Below are positions 1 through 10,202 of a DNA stretch of 64,000 bases, piece by piece (the stretch's first letter is position 1; each line of letters starts with the position of its first letter). Source of the DNA: Paenibacillus swuensis (GTDB lineage Bacteria > Bacillota > Bacilli > Paenibacillales > DY6); contig NZ_CP011388.1 in assembly GCF_001644605.1 (NCBI RefSeq), forward strand, positions 1-64,000, given 5' to 3'. The notes under the pieces are model-generated. The model saw only the letters and a list, made by a program, of their open reading frames with translations. It was not told where the DNA came from and made no database searches. The translations under genes were made by a program, and so were the position numbers.

Positions 1-311
1 AGCATCCGCTCTACCGCTTCTTCATAGCCTTGCAGATCATTGTCTCCGTCATTCCAATCCTCCAAAGCATTCAGCTCATCATCCGATTCATCTTCATCGT
101 CCAAGCCTTCCCATTCCGTGTCATTGCCTTCCCCTTTCGAAGGATGTTGATGGGCTCCGGCCGCATATTCCGCAGGTCCGCCGTCCATCGGGATCTTTAC
201 GGAACGATATTCTTGAAGCGGATTATAGCAATGCGGACATATTTCCTCCGGTCCGAATTCAGGATCCCATACAATTTCCGTATGACAGGAAGGACACACT
301 TGATTTTCCAT
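1..311 (-). CDS. Zinc-ribbon protein with acidic tail (3' end cut by window)
   Basis: The ATG is at 309-311 and the gene runs off the left edge, so only about 103 residues are visible. The N-terminus carries two CxxC knuckles, CPSC at residues 6-9 and CPHC about 19 residues later, which is a treble-clef or zinc-ribbon arrangement probably binding one zinc ion. After residue 50 the protein becomes strongly acidic (many Asp and Glu). Its function is not recognised. It lies downstream of mutS2 on the same strand, with a tiny ORF between them, so the three may be co-transcribed. Certain: reading frame and Cys pairs. Inferred: zinc binding. Confidence 0.7.
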   Translation of the reverse strand, partial: MENQVCPSCHTEIVWDPEFGPEEICPHCYNPLQEYRSVKIPMDGGPAEYAAGAHQHPSKGEGNDTEWEGLDDEDESDDELNALEDWNDGDNDLQGYEEAVERM

Positions 312-319
312 TGAATACA

Positions 320-400
320 CTACCCCCGTAACAAATAATTAACGCCTACAGCAAAAAAAATCACAGCCAACACAAACAACGTTCCCCATAAATATTTCAT
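320..400 (-). CDS. Possible 26-residue membrane microprotein
   Basis: An ATG ORF of 27 codons lies between mutS2 and the zinc-ribbon gene. It encodes one hydrophobic segment (residues 4-23, rich in Leu, Val, Phe and Ile) after a short MKY start and ends LLRG. A G-rich stretch (GGGGGAT) lies about 10 nt upstream, and the stop codon sits in the G-rich region preceding the next gene. Its size, single transmembrane helix and tight packing are consistent with a real microprotein, but a random ORF this short cannot be excluded. Confidence 0.4.
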   Translation of the reverse strand: MKYLWGTLFVLAVIFFAVGVNYLLRG

Positions 401-424
401 CGGTGCCCTGATCCCCCGCTAATC

Positions 425-2791
425 TCATTTCAATTCGGCTACGGTAATGCCCGCGCCGCCTTCTCCGTACTCGCCTAACCTATAGCTTTTCACATGCTTA
501 TGCCGGCGCAGAAACTCTTGAATGCCCGTACGCAGAATACCTGTCCCTTTACCATGGATAATGTAAACTTGACCCAAGTTCGACATGATCGCTTCATCCA
601 GAAACTGATCCGTCTCCATGATGGCCTCTTCCAGGTTGGCTCCCCTGAGGTCAAGCTCGGTCCGTACTTGCTCGTCTCTCGAACGCTTTACGCTCGCCCC
701 GGCGGATTGCTTCGGCGATTTGACCGCTGGGGTCGGAGAAAGAAGTTCCAGATCGGATTTCTTTACTTTGATTTTCATGATGCCCAATTGAACCATCACT
801 TCTTTGGTATTCACATCTTCGACGACAAGGCCTTTCTGGTTCAGGCTGTACACCATGACTTCATCGCCGGGTCCGATAACCTGGGGTTTGGCTCCCGATT
901 GCCTAGCGTGTGACTTCTGGCGTTTCTCCGGCGTGGCCTGATCCAGTTTACGGCGCACATCCACCAGTTTATGATCTTTAATCGCCGCGCCTTCTTCTGC
1001 CGCCATCTTGCGTAAATCCGCGATAATCGACTCGGCTTCCGCTCTCGCCTTCGCCAACGTTTCACGCGCCTGATCTTCCGCTTTCTCCAGTAACTTATCC
1101 TTCTGCTGTTCGAAACGAAGCCGCTGCTCCTCGATTTGCCGGCTCTGACGCTCGAGTTCTTCACGCAACCCTTCGGCGGTAATGCGTTCTTGCTCCGCGG
1201 TCAGACGATCCTCCGCCAAGGAAGCAATCATGGATTCGACACGTTGATCTTCTTCTTTCACTTGGCCCCGCGCATCATTAATAATGTCCGTAGACAAACC
1301 TAACCGTTCGGCAATGGCAAAAGCGTTACTGCGCCCCGGCACGCCGACCAGCAAGCGATAAGTCGGGCTCAGCGTGTTCACGTCAAATTCCATACTGGCG
1401 TTAATAACCCCTTTACGCTCATAGGCGTAAGCCTTTAACTCACTGTAATGGGTAGAAGCGATAATGCGGCATCCAAGGCTGTGCATATGCTCCAGAATCG
1501 CGATCGCCAAGGCGGAGCCTTCCGCCGGATCCGTTCCCGCGCCAAGCTCGTCCAGCATGATCAGGCTCTTAGGCGTCATATGCTTCAGAATTCCAATGAT
1601 GTTCGTCATGTGGCTGGAGAACGTACTCAAATTCTGTTCAATACTCTGCTCGTCGCCGATATCCGCGTAGATGGCGTCAAATACACACATCTGGCTGCCT
1701 TCTTCAGCGGGAATGAATAAGCCGGACATGGCCATCAGATTTAGCAATCCCACCGTCTTGATGGAAACCGTCTTTCCGCCTGTATTCGGACCTGTGACAA
1801 TAATGGATGTAAACTGATTACCGATTTCCAAATCCAGCGGGACCACTTTCTCCGCTGCAATCAAGGGATGTCTCCCTTTCTTCAGCTTCAGGTAGCCTCG
1901 GTCATTCATCATCGGCCGGCTCGCCTTCTGTTCGTGCGCAAGGCGGGCTTTGGCGAAGATGAAATCCAGCTCCCCCAGAATATCCACATTTATTGTTAAT
2001 TCTTCTGTCAGCTCAGCCACACGCGCCGTCAACATGCGCAAAATCTTTTCGATTTCACGCTCTTCATTGAGCTTCAATTCGCGGAGTCTGTTATTCATAG
2101 TGACAATAACCTCAGGTTCGATAAACAGCGTGGCTCCGGAGCCTGACTGATCATGCACAAGACCGCCGAAGCTGGATCGATACTCCTGTTTTACGGGCAC
2201 TACAAATCGATCGTTCCGAATCGTAATAATCGGATCCTGAAGCATCTTCTGAATCGAAGATGTACGAATTAGTTGTTCGAGGCGGTCCCGCACCCTGGAT
2301 TCGCCGTTTCTCAGTTCCTTGCGGATGGCGGCAAGCTCGGAACTGGCGCTGTCCAACACGTCACCCTGATCATCTATACACGCTCGGATTGCTTGTTCCA
2401 GCTCACGTCCTTCTTCAAGGAGCTCGAATAAAGCTTCAAGGCTCGGAATCGGATGCTCTTCGGCGGCGCTTTGCAAGTAACGCTTCATCTTGCGCCCCCC
2501 ATACAGAGTATCGCCGATTTCAAGAAGTTCGGAGCTGTTCAGCATACCTCCAATATGGGCCCGATGCAAGGAAGCCTTAATGTTATGTACTCCCCCGAAC
2601 GGGGCGGACCCCTTTAGGCGGTCGGTATGATAAGCTTCGTCTGTAGCTTGTAACCGAACCTTCACTTCTTCGAAGCTGGACGACGGAATTAACGTCATCG
2701 CCCGTTCTTTGCCCATCGACGTCTGCGCGCGTCCGGTTAATTTATCTATAATTTTGGGAAATTCCATCGTATTCAATACTTTAGCGTTCAA
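425..2791 (-). CDS. mutS2: Endonuclease MutS2
   Basis: A 788-residue MutS2, the usual length. Family members act on branched DNA to suppress homologous recombination, and in Bacillus have been linked to rescue of collided ribosomes. The MutS core domains are followed by the ATPase with Walker A GPNTGGKT at 334-341 and Walker B LDELGAGTDP near 414-424. A charged coiled coil spans about 515-640, and a C-terminal Smr nuclease domain spans about 710-788 with LDLRG and HGKGTG motifs. The TTG start is chosen because the first residues (M-x-x-KVL-x-x-x-EF) align with the family N-terminus, although an ATG lies eight codons later. Confidence 0.95.
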   Translation of the reverse strand: MNAKVLNTMEFPKIIDKLTGRAQTSMGKERAMTLIPSSSFEEVKVRLQATDEAYHTDRLKGSAPFGGVHNIKASLHRAHIGGMLNSSELLEIGDTLYGGRKMKRYLQSAAEEHPIPSLEALFELLEEGRELEQAIRACIDDQGDVLDSASSELAAIRKELRNGESRVRDRLEQLIRTSSIQKMLQDPIITIRNDRFVVPVKQEYRSSFGGLVHDQSGSGATLFIEPEVIVTMNNRLRELKLNEEREIEKILRMLTARVAELTEELTINVDILGELDFIFAKARLAHEQKASRPMMNDRGYLKLKKGRHPLIAAEKVVPLDLEIGNQFTSIIVTGPNTGGKTVSIKTVGLLNLMAMSGLFIPAEEGSQMCVFDAIYADIGDEQSIEQNLSTFSSHMTNIIGILKHMTPKSLIMLDELGAGTDPAEGSALAIAILEHMHSLGCRIIASTHYSELKAYAYERKGVINASMEFDVNTLSPTYRLLVGVPGRSNAFAIAERLGLSTDIINDARGQVKEEDQRVESMIASLAEDRLTAEQERITAEGLREELERQSRQIEEQRLRFEQQKDKLLEKAEDQARETLAKARAEAESIIADLRKMAAEEGAAIKDHKLVDVRRKLDQATPEKRQKSHARQSGAKPQVIGPGDEVMVYSLNQKGLVVEDVNTKEVMVQLGIMKIKVKKSDLELLSPTPAVKSPKQSAGASVKRSRDEQVRTELDLRGANLEEAIMETDQFLDEAIMSNLGQVYIIHGKGTGILRTGIQEFLRRHKHVKSYRLGEYGEGGAGITVAELK

Positions 2792-2954
2792 TTAGCCCTA
2801 CACTCCCCTCCCCTACATTATATCCAATCCCTCATTATTACGCCATGATACAACGGTTTTAGTCGATTTTTCCTAACTAAGACAAGCCGTGTTTGGATAA
2901 CATAGCTGTAAGCAGAACCCACAAGCTCATATTACCGTATTCAGGAGGAAAGCT

Positions 2955-3305
2955 ATGCATTTTCTAGGACATGTTGTGCGATTTATAGTATCTGCACTTG
3001 TATTAATGTTCGTTGGTTTTCTCGTGCCAGGATTCAGCGTCGGCGGCTTTTGGAGCGCGTTGTTTCTAGCCCTTGTCATTGCTTTGTTAGGTTGGATTAT
3101 TGAAGGTGTATTCGGTCGCAGAGTAACTCCGTTCGGCAGAGGGATTGTCGGGTTTTTGGTAAGCGCGTTGGTGATCTGGCTTGCACAATTCATCGTTGGC
3201 GATGTCGAGGTTTCCATTATTGGCGCTATATTGGCTGCATTGGTTATAGGGATCATCGATTTGTTCATCCCGGTCGGTTCCATGTCCAGACAACGTTCCA
3301 GGTAA
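2955..3305 (+). CDS. Phage-holin-4-like small membrane protein (chromosomal)
   Basis: A 116-residue protein with about four hydrophobic helices (roughly 4-24, 30-52, 62-85 and 88-108), Gly-rich turns and a basic tail ending SRQRSR. This is the pattern of the PF04020 'phage holin family 4' proteins, most of which are ordinary chromosomal membrane proteins of unknown role. The ribosome binding site CAGGAGGAAAGCT is ideally spaced. No lysin, capsid or integrase gene is near, so a phage origin is not supported. It is divergent from mutS2. Confidence 0.75.
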   Translation: MHFLGHVVRFIVSALVLMFVGFLVPGFSVGGFWSALFLALVIALLGWIIEGVFGRRVTPFGRGIVGFLVSALVIWLAQFIVGDVEVSIIGAILAALVIGIIDLFIPVGSMSRQRSR

Positions 3306-3421
3306 GGATCGCGAGGATTTTTAGAAGGATTCATCGTTTTGTAACAGCATAATGCGTCTGTTCGTTGTACAATAAGGGGAGTAGTCTAACTTGTCCAAAA
3401 AGGAAGGTGCTCCTCATCTAT

Positions 3422-3781
3422 ATGAAAAAGCTCTTATTAACACTGATCTTAACCATTATGTTTTCCGTAGTGGTCTCCGCTTGCGGTACTGCGAAAGAGG
3501 CTGAACCCGTACCGGATAACGCTAAGGAAATCAAGATTGTAGCTACCAACTTTGAATTTGATCAACAGGAATATCGCGCCAAAAAAGGGGAAACGGTCAA
3601 TTTCGTCCTGGACAGCGCTGCCGGCAGCCACGGTGTTAAAATTAACGGGCTGGATGTTAACCTGATGATGAACCGGAATAAAGTCGTCACACTTACGGAA
3701 GCCGGAACTTATGAAATTGAGTGTTCAATCATGTGCGGAACGGGTCACAGTCAGATGAAATCCAAATTGATTGTCGAATAA
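3422..3781 (+). CDS. Lipoprotein with CuA (cytochrome c oxidase subunit II-like) cupredoxin domain
   Basis: A 119-residue lipoprotein. The signal peptide ends in lipobox VSAC, so it should be anchored to the outer face of the membrane. The cupredoxin domain carries the CuA ligand set: GSHGV upstream, then CSIMCGTGHSQM (C-x3-C-x3-H-x2-M). The transmembrane helices of subunit II are missing, so this is a stand-alone CuA domain. It could carry electrons or act as a copper store or chaperone for an oxidase. The ATG at 3422 is used because it begins the typical MKK signal peptide; an in-frame ATG at 3365 would add an implausible tail. Other copper-oxidase assembly genes (sco, ctaA, ctaB) lie elsewhere in the window. 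Confidence 0.85.
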   Translation: MKKLLLTLILTIMFSVVVSACGTAKEAEPVPDNAKEIKIVATNFEFDQQEYRAKKGETVNFVLDSAAGSHGVKINGLDVNLMMNRNKVVTLTEAGTYEIECSIMCGTGHSQMKSKLIVE

Positions 3782-3784
3782 CAC

Positions 3785-3815
3785 AAAAACCTCTTCCTTT
3801 TCGAAGAGGTTTTTA
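3785..3815. terminator. Bidirectional rho-independent terminator
   Basis: Stem AAAACCTCTTC/GAAGAGGTTTT with T-runs on both strands, between the converging CuA lipoprotein and yuiB genes. Confidence 0.85.
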
Positions 3816-3822
3816 TATTTTC

Positions 3823-4107
3823 TTAAAACATCTTATAGCCGCCTTTGCGCAGCGCCTGTATGGCATTTCCGCTGAGTACCGCACCTACTAAACCGCCAAC
3901 TGCCGGAATCCAATCCACGATCGTGTACTCTGCCAAGTTATTCAACATAGCTCCCTTGGTCCAACCTTCATATACCATCCAAGCAACTACGATGATAATT
4001 AATAAATATAAAGGAAACCACGTCGTCTTCATTAGCATATTAAGTATGAACCCGATGCCGAACATCATGACAAAAAACAGCACCGTTGCAACTACCAATT
4101 GTATCAT
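3823..4107 (-). CDS. yuiB: YuiB-like membrane protein
   Basis: A 94-residue protein with two or three hydrophobic segments (about 4-26, 30-48 and 62-82). It resembles YuiB, a small membrane protein that in Bacillus lies near yumB/yumC. A homologue of each of those genes is also in this window (10.2-12.7 kb), which supports the name. The role is unknown. The start codon follows a GAGGAGATG Shine-Dalgarno. It converges with the CuA lipoprotein gene and shares its terminator. Confidence 0.65.
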   Translation of the reverse strand: MIQLVVATVLFFVMMFGIGFILNMLMKTTWFPLYLLIIIVVAWMVYEGWTKGAMLNNLAEYTIVDWIPAVGGLVGAVLSGNAIQALRKGGYKMF

Positions 4108-4214
4108 TAGCCTTACATCTCCTCTACACCCATATTACTTTCTTCAGTGTATCCAGCAGCTCGAATGAAGTCAACGGTTGTCCTGAGCGTTCATCAAATT
4201 GTAACGAGGTATGT

Positions 4215-4244
4215 TTGCTATTTGGTTGTTCCCATTGCTACAAT
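4215..4244 (+). promoter_or_regulatory. Candidate sigma-A promoter of hemQ
   Basis: TTGCTA, 18-nt spacer, TACAAT, ending 37 nt before the hemQ ATG. The -10 is good and the -35 matches 4 of 6. Confidence 0.5.
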
Positions 4245-4281
4245 AAGGGAAATATTAAGTACATATAAGGAGCTGACATAC

Positions 4282-5028
4282 ATGAGTGAAGCAGCACAAA
4301 CACTGGAAGGCTGGTACGCCTTGCACGATTTTCGGATGGTGGATTGGAGCGCGTGGAAACGGGCGTCGGAGGATGATCGTCAGGGGGCGCTGGATGAGCT
4401 TCATAACCTGCTGGAAGACTGGACGGGGATTGAGAATCGTCAAGAAGGCAGTACCGCGTTCTACAGCGTAGTCGGTCAAAAAGCGGATTTCATGTTCATG
4501 CATTTACGTGAAACGCTGGAAGAACTAAACACGTTGGAAACAACTTTCAACAAGACACGTTTAGCCGAATTTACCATTCCTGTATACTCATACGTTTCCA
4601 TCGTGGAACTAAGTAACTATATGGGCCAACCCGGTACGGACCCTTTGGAGAACCCCGAAGTTGTAGCCCGACTCAAGCCGGCATTGCCTAAGGCGAAGCA
4701 TATTTGTTTCTATCCTATGAACAAACGTCGTGAAGGTAATGATAACTGGTATATGCTAAGCATGGATGAACGCAAGACGATGATGCGGAGTCACGGCATG
4801 ATCGGACGCAGCTATGCGGGCCGTGTGAAACAAATCATTACAGGCTCCGTCGGTTTCGATGATTGGGAATGGGGCGTGACCTTGTTCGCCGAGGATGCGT
4901 TGACCTTCAAGAAGCTCGTTTATGAAATGCGTTTTGACGAAGTTAGCGCAAGATACGGCGATTTCGGTTCCTTCTATGTAGGCAACTTATTGGACGGGGA
5001 GAAATTCGCGCAACAAATGAAAGTATAA
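4282..5028 (+). CDS. hemQ: Coproheme decarboxylase HemQ
   Basis: A 248-residue member of the chlorite-dismutase-like family. In Gram-positive bacteria it catalyses the last haem step, oxidative decarboxylation of coproheme III to haem b using peroxide. Recognised from the N-terminal GWYALHDFR, the central FYPMNKRR...NWYML and the C-terminal [23 protein letters not shown]. By comparison with known family members, Tyr144 (in FYPM) and His171 are the likely reactive tyrosine and proximal haem ligand; this mapping is inferred without an alignment. The ATG at 4282 follows AAGGAG at the right distance, while a longer in-frame extension lacks a ribosome binding site. Confidence 0.95.
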   Translation: MSEAAQTLEGWYALHDFRMVDWSAWKRASEDDRQGALDELHNLLEDWTGIENRQEGSTAFYSVVGQKADFMFMHLRETLEELNTLETTFNKTRLAEFTIPVYSYVSIVELSNYMGQPGTDPLENPEVVARLKPALPKAKHICFYPMNKRREGNDNWYMLSMDERKTMMRSHGMIGRSYAGRVKQIITGSVGFDDWEWGVTLFAEDALTFKKLVYEMRFDEVSARYGDFGSFYVGNLLDGEKFAQQMKV

Positions 5029-5031
5029 AGA

Positions 5032-5074
5032 TACAAAGAGCTGCACCGTCATTGAACGGGTGCAGCTCTTTGTA
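5032..5074. terminator. Bidirectional terminator of hemQ and the alpha/beta hydrolase
   Basis: Long stem ACAAAGAGCTGCACC/GGTGCAGCTCTTTGT with a short loop. The right arm encodes the last codons of the minus-strand hydrolase, whose stop is at 5049-5051. Confidence 0.8.
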
Positions 5075-5837
5075 TGAATGCGGCGGCATAATTAAACACT
5101 TCATCCCGCTCCGGCTCGTTAAAAATTTCGTGATATAACCCGTCCCACTCTTTATATTCTTTATCCTTTGTAGCTACCATGTCATACCATCGTTTTACGG
5201 CATGTTTATCCACAACCAGGTCTGACCCTCCTTGCATGACCAGTAACGGAATTTCAGGAAATGACGCTGAATGCCTATGCGCTGCCGCTATCGCTTGTGT
5301 AAACTCCCAGTACCACCTAAGGCTGACCTTCCCTACCTTTAACGGATCCTTCTTGAATTGCGAAGCAATGGAAGCATCTCTGGTCAGTTGCTCCTCGCGA
5401 ATTCCTGTGGAAGCGCTGAAAGAAGGGAATACAGGATGCAGCCATTTAACAGCCGTTTCGACAAATTTGGGAGGAGGCTGCACTGTACCCAACCCCGGAG
5501 AAGACAGAATGAGCGCTTGAACGGGTAAATCCGCATGTTCCGACATCGTTTGAATGGCAATAAGTCCGCCCATGCTGTGACCCAGCAGAATGACAGGCTT
5601 CTCATCTTTACGCGAATCGATAATCCACCCTTTGACAGCATCGGTATAGTCACTGAAGCGTTGCACATGCCCTCTAATTCCGGGCGAAGTGCCATGACCG
5701 GGCAGATCGCCGTTTACAACCCGATATCCTTCACGATTCCATTGGTCTTTAAGCCAATGGTATCTGCCGTGATGTTCACCTACACCGTGCACCATAACAA
5801 CTGTACCTTTTGAATACGCAACGTCCCATATGTTCAT
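5049..5837 (-). CDS. Alpha/beta hydrolase (lysophospholipase / monoacylglycerol lipase type)
   Basis: A 262-residue serine hydrolase with VMVHGVGEHHGRY (oxyanion-side motif), nucleophile elbow GHSMGG near 89-94, an acid in the GGSDLVV region and His in LYHEIFNE near the C-terminus. This is the order seen in YtpA/PldB-like lysophospholipases and bacterial monoacylglycerol lipases. It is probably cytoplasmic, as there is no signal peptide. It lies 22 nt beyond the end of glpP and may be read from the glycerol operon, which would suit release of glycerol from lipids, but that link is inference. The ATG follows GTGGAGGAATC. Confidence 0.85.
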   Translation of the reverse strand: MNIWDVAYSKGTVVMVHGVGEHHGRYHWLKDQWNREGYRVVNGDLPGHGTSPGIRGHVQRFSDYTDAVKGWIIDSRKDEKPVILLGHSMGGLIAIQTMSEHADLPVQALILSSPGLGTVQPPPKFVETAVKWLHPVFPSFSASTGIREEQLTRDASIASQFKKDPLKVGKVSLRWYWEFTQAIAAAHRHSASFPEIPLLVMQGGSDLVVDKHAVKRWYDMVATKDKEYKEWDGLYHEIFNEPERDEVFNYAAAFIQRAAPVQ

Positions 5838-5859
5838 CCGGCGATTCCTCCACTAGCTT

Positions 5860-6402
5860 CTACCACAATATTTTTTTGGATGTCGTTACAGCTACGGCTC
5901 CTCCGGTCAGCGCAAGTTCAACATCTTCCCGAGTACGGATCAGGCCGCCCGCGATGACAGGTACCCCGGTTGTTTCCCTGATTTCCTGAATGATATGCGG
6001 CATAATGCCCGGTAAGACCTCTACAAAATCAGGCTTCGTCTTCGCAATCTGCACATAACTGTTTTCTAAAGCCAGCGTGTCCAGCAGAAATATACGCTGT
6101 ATCGCAATAAGGCCCTTTTTCTTGGCCGTCAGTAATACATTGTTTCTTGTTGAAATAATGCCGGCAGGCCGCACTTCCTGAGCCAGAAATTCAGCGGCGT
6201 ATTCATCCGATTTGAGCCCGTCGATTAAATCCGCATGAAGGAACAGCTTCTTGCCGCTTTGTCCCGCCCTGGTTACAATGGCTTTCACTTGAGCCACATG
6301 CACGTTCAACAAAACCAGATGTGTGTAATCTGTGCGCAATGCGGCATCGAAATCCTTCAAATTTCGTATCGCCGGGATAATAGATTGATTCCATTCGGTC
6401 AT
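5860..6402 (-). CDS. glpP: Glycerol-3-phosphate-responsive antiterminator GlpP
   Basis: A 180-residue protein of the GlpP family. The protein binds glycerol-3-phosphate and then prevents premature termination in the leaders of glp mRNAs. Family signatures visible are HADLIDGLKSDEYAAEFL, IISTRNN, IQRIFLLDT, VEVLPGIMP and VIAGGLIRT. The ATG at 6402 is preferred to the ATG two codons earlier, because AGGAG is only 2 nt from the first but 8 nt from the second. It is the last gene of glpK-glpD-glpP. Two leader terminators upstream in this window are its probable targets. Confidence 0.92.
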   Translation of the reverse strand: MTEWNQSIIPAIRNLKDFDAALRTDYTHLVLLNVHVAQVKAIVTRAGQSGKKLFLHADLIDGLKSDEYAAEFLAQEVRPAGIISTRNNVLLTAKKKGLIAIQRIFLLDTLALENSYVQIAKTKPDFVEVLPGIMPHIIQEIRETTGVPVIAGGLIRTREDVELALTGGAVAVTTSKKILW

Positions 6403-6453
6403 GTCCATATCTCCTATGTTCAGGTAGTAGGTATGGTCTTATCATAACCTAAA

Positions 6454-8115
6454 TCAAGAGGATGATGGAACTACGGCAGCCTGTATTTCTTTCGCAAGCT
6501 CCGCGCGGTATTTCGTCTCTTGATCGGCTGACCAGCCCAGATGACGGGACATTAATGAAATGACTCCTTCTTGCCAGCGTCTGACCCAAGTGATATCAAA
6601 GAACAGGGCGCCGGTTCTGCGAATAAAGAAGTCCGCGGGAGTCAGGGTTTGTTCGTACTCCATACTGTACATCAACGCTGCATAAAGTTCCTTCGGCATC
6701 CCGCCGTACTCTTCGTCCTTCATAGAAAGCATTCCCCATACGCTGTCCACATTGGTTCCGTAGCGGCGCACCAAACTTTCAGCCTCGGTTCCATTCAAGC
6801 CTTGTCGCCTAAGCTCGGCTGTCTTTGTTTTCAAGAAGTCCGGGTACCTCACCGAGCCTCCGAAATCTCCTCCTGAAAGGGGTAGATGTTTCGTGGAAGA
6901 AGCGGGATACACACCGCGCCCCTCCTCCTTTAACTCTTTTGCCAACAAATCCGTGACGGTTTCCGCCATTTTGCGATAGCCCGTTAATTTGCCGCCGGCA
7001 ATGGTAATCAGCCCTGAGTCCGAGCGGAAAATTTCGTCTCTGCGCGAAATTTCCGAGGGCGATTTCCCTTCCTGATAAATAAGAGGGCGTACACCCGCCC
7101 AACTGGATTCCACATCCGCTTCGGTCAGTCGAATGCTTGGGAACATGTCATTAGCTGCGCGCAGTATGTAGGCGCGGTCTTCCTCAGACATCGTTGGATG
7201 CTTGGGATCGGCTTTATAATCGGTATCGGTTGTCCCGATATAAGTTTTACCGTCTCTCGGAATAGCGAACACCATGCGGCCGTCAGGGGTATCGAAATAG
7301 ACAGCCTGCTTCAGCGGGAAACGAGACGCGTCGAACACAAGATGGACGCCTTTGGTCAGGCGCAACGTTTTGCCGCGCTTGGAACGGTCCATCTCGCGGA
7401 TTTCATCTACCCATGGGCCCGTCGCGTTAACAACTCGGTGTGCTCTTATCGTAAACGTCTCGCCGGTAACCTCGTCCCGGGCTTCAACTCCGCATAACTT
7501 CCCTTGTTCGTAAAGCAGCTTATCCGCGCGTACGTAATTCAATGCGGTAACGCCCGTTTCGGCCCCCTTCTTCATTACTTCCATGGTCAGACGCGCATCA
7601 TCCGTTCGATACTCAACATAATACCCTCCTCCCTTTAGACCCTCTTTCTTCAAAAGCGGCTCCCTGCGCAATGTCTCTTCGGGAGAGAACATAACTCTGC
7701 GTTCTTTACGCTTTACGCCAGCCAGATAATCGTACACTCGCAGACCGATGGATGTGCTGAAAGCTCCGAAAGTACCTCCGTGATAGAACGGCAACAGCAT
7801 CCATTCCGGCGTTGTGACATGGGGCGCGTTCTCGTACACGACAGCACGCTCTTTACCGACCTCAGCCACCATCTTCACTTCGAATTGCTTTAAATACCGT
7901 AAACCGCCGTGGACAAGCTTTGTGGACCTGCTGGACGTGCCTGAAGCATAGTCTTGCATTTCGATTAATGCCGTGCTCATGCCTCGGGTCTGAGCGTCTA
8001 AAGCGATTCCCGCACCGGTGATCCCGCCCCCTATAACCAATACATCAAAGTGTGTTTGTTTTAACTGCTTGATCCGTTCCGTCCTGTTTTTGCTTGAGAA
8101 ATGATGTTGTGTCAT
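6454..8115 (-). CDS. glpD: Aerobic glycerol-3-phosphate dehydrogenase GlpD
   Basis: A 553-residue FAD enzyme that oxidises glycerol-3-phosphate to dihydroxyacetone phosphate at the membrane and feeds electrons to menaquinone. The Rossmann motif is DVLVIGGGITGAG near 25-37, followed by GTSSRSTKLVHGGLRYL typical of GlpD. The C-terminal region contains the conserved helical domain. Length is normal for the family (about 555). The ATG follows AGGAGAATTCAT. It lies downstream of glpK across a 136-nt gap that contains a terminator-type hairpin, so expression is likely GlpP-dependent. Confidence 0.96.
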   Translation of the reverse strand: MTQHHFSSKNRTERIKQLKQTHFDVLVIGGGITGAGIALDAQTRGMSTALIEMQDYASGTSSRSTKLVHGGLRYLKQFEVKMVAEVGKERAVVYENAPHVTTPEWMLLPFYHGGTFGAFSTSIGLRVYDYLAGVKRKERRVMFSPEETLRREPLLKKEGLKGGGYYVEYRTDDARLTMEVMKKGAETGVTALNYVRADKLLYEQGKLCGVEARDEVTGETFTIRAHRVVNATGPWVDEIREMDRSKRGKTLRLTKGVHLVFDASRFPLKQAVYFDTPDGRMVFAIPRDGKTYIGTTDTDYKADPKHPTMSEEDRAYILRAANDMFPSIRLTEADVESSWAGVRPLIYQEGKSPSEISRRDEIFRSDSGLITIAGGKLTGYRKMAETVTDLLAKELKEEGRGVYPASSTKHLPLSGGDFGGSVRYPDFLKTKTAELRRQGLNGTEAESLVRRYGTNVDSVWGMLSMKDEEYGGMPKELYAALMYSMEYEQTLTPADFFIRRTGALFFDITWVRRWQEGVISLMSRHLGWSADQETKYRAELAKEIQAAVVPSSS

Positions 8116-8164
8116 ATGAATTCTCCTGTCCGATATCTCTATTTTTTATGGATATGTGGCAAAA

Positions 8165-8218
8165 GAAAACCGCAAAAGTCCCCCGGCTGCAGTACTAGCC
8201 GACGGCTTTCGCGGTTTC
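8165..8218 (-). promoter_or_regulatory. glpD leader terminator / GlpP antitermination target
   Basis: In the glpK-glpD gap the minus strand forms GAAACCGCGAAAG...CTTTTGCGGTTTTC, followed by a T-rich tract, about 50 nt before the glpD ribosome binding site. This position matches the conditional terminator that GlpP overrides in Bacillus. It may double as the glpK terminator. Confidence 0.7.
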
Positions 8219-8251
8219 TCCGATTCTCCAACCTGTGTATGATGTTGTCTT

Positions 8252-9830
<1,579 letters not shown>

Positions 9831-9863
9831 CATTTCTCCGACACATATATGAACTTATCATTA

Positions 9864-9892
9864 ACTATACCGTTGGTTAATCATGTTGTCAA
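9864..9892 (-). promoter_or_regulatory. Sigma-A promoter of glpK
   Basis: TTGACA (minus strand, 9887-9892), 17-nt spacer, TATAGT (9864-9869). Transcription would start near 9856, about 25 nt before the leader hairpin. Confidence 0.8.
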
Positions 9893-9917
9893 ACGTGAAG
9901 CATGCTGAAGTCACACT

Positions 9918-10193
9918 TCAATCTTCGTCATCCTCCGCCTGAATCCTTGCCAGTTCTTCAGCCATTGCTTTCTGCCGAAGATATAATTCCGTGTCCCTGT
10001 CCCGTTGTCTCCCCTTCTCCTTCAACCGTTCAATCGCCGGCTGAATCAAGAGGTCGATTTCCTTCTGTACCGGGGACGACAAATCATGCCGGCTCTGGGA
10101 TTCGAGGTACTGCCCGACTTCAATTAATGCATTATAACGGTTTAATTCATCCCGGGTCAACAACCCTCGCACCTGCACACTGCAGTGTCTCAT
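9918..10193 (-). CDS. Conserved hypothetical protein downstream of ndh
   Basis: A 91-residue hydrophilic, mostly helical protein with alternating charged residues (DELNRYNALIEVGQYLE... and RQRDRDTELYLRQKAMAEELAR) ending in EDDED. No domain is recognised. It begins 9 nt after the stop of the NADH dehydrogenase gene, and its Shine-Dalgarno (AAGGA) abuts that stop, so it is almost certainly in the same operon. A helper or regulator role is possible but unsupported by motifs. Confidence 0.7.
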   Translation of the reverse strand: MRHCSVQVRGLLTRDELNRYNALIEVGQYLESQSRHDLSSPVQKEIDLLIQPAIERLKEKGRQRDRDTELYLRQKAMAEELARIQAEDDED

Positions 10194-10202
10194 GACAGGT
10201 CC

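Noticed and set aside
2955-3305. Prophage lysis gene (holin)
   Set aside because: The holin-4-like family is mostly chromosomal, and no phage gene is nearby.
3365-3421. Earlier start for the CuA lipoprotein
   Set aside because: The extra 19 residues (MYNKGSSLTCPKRKVLLIY) would destroy the normal signal peptide start, and no ribosome binding site precedes them.
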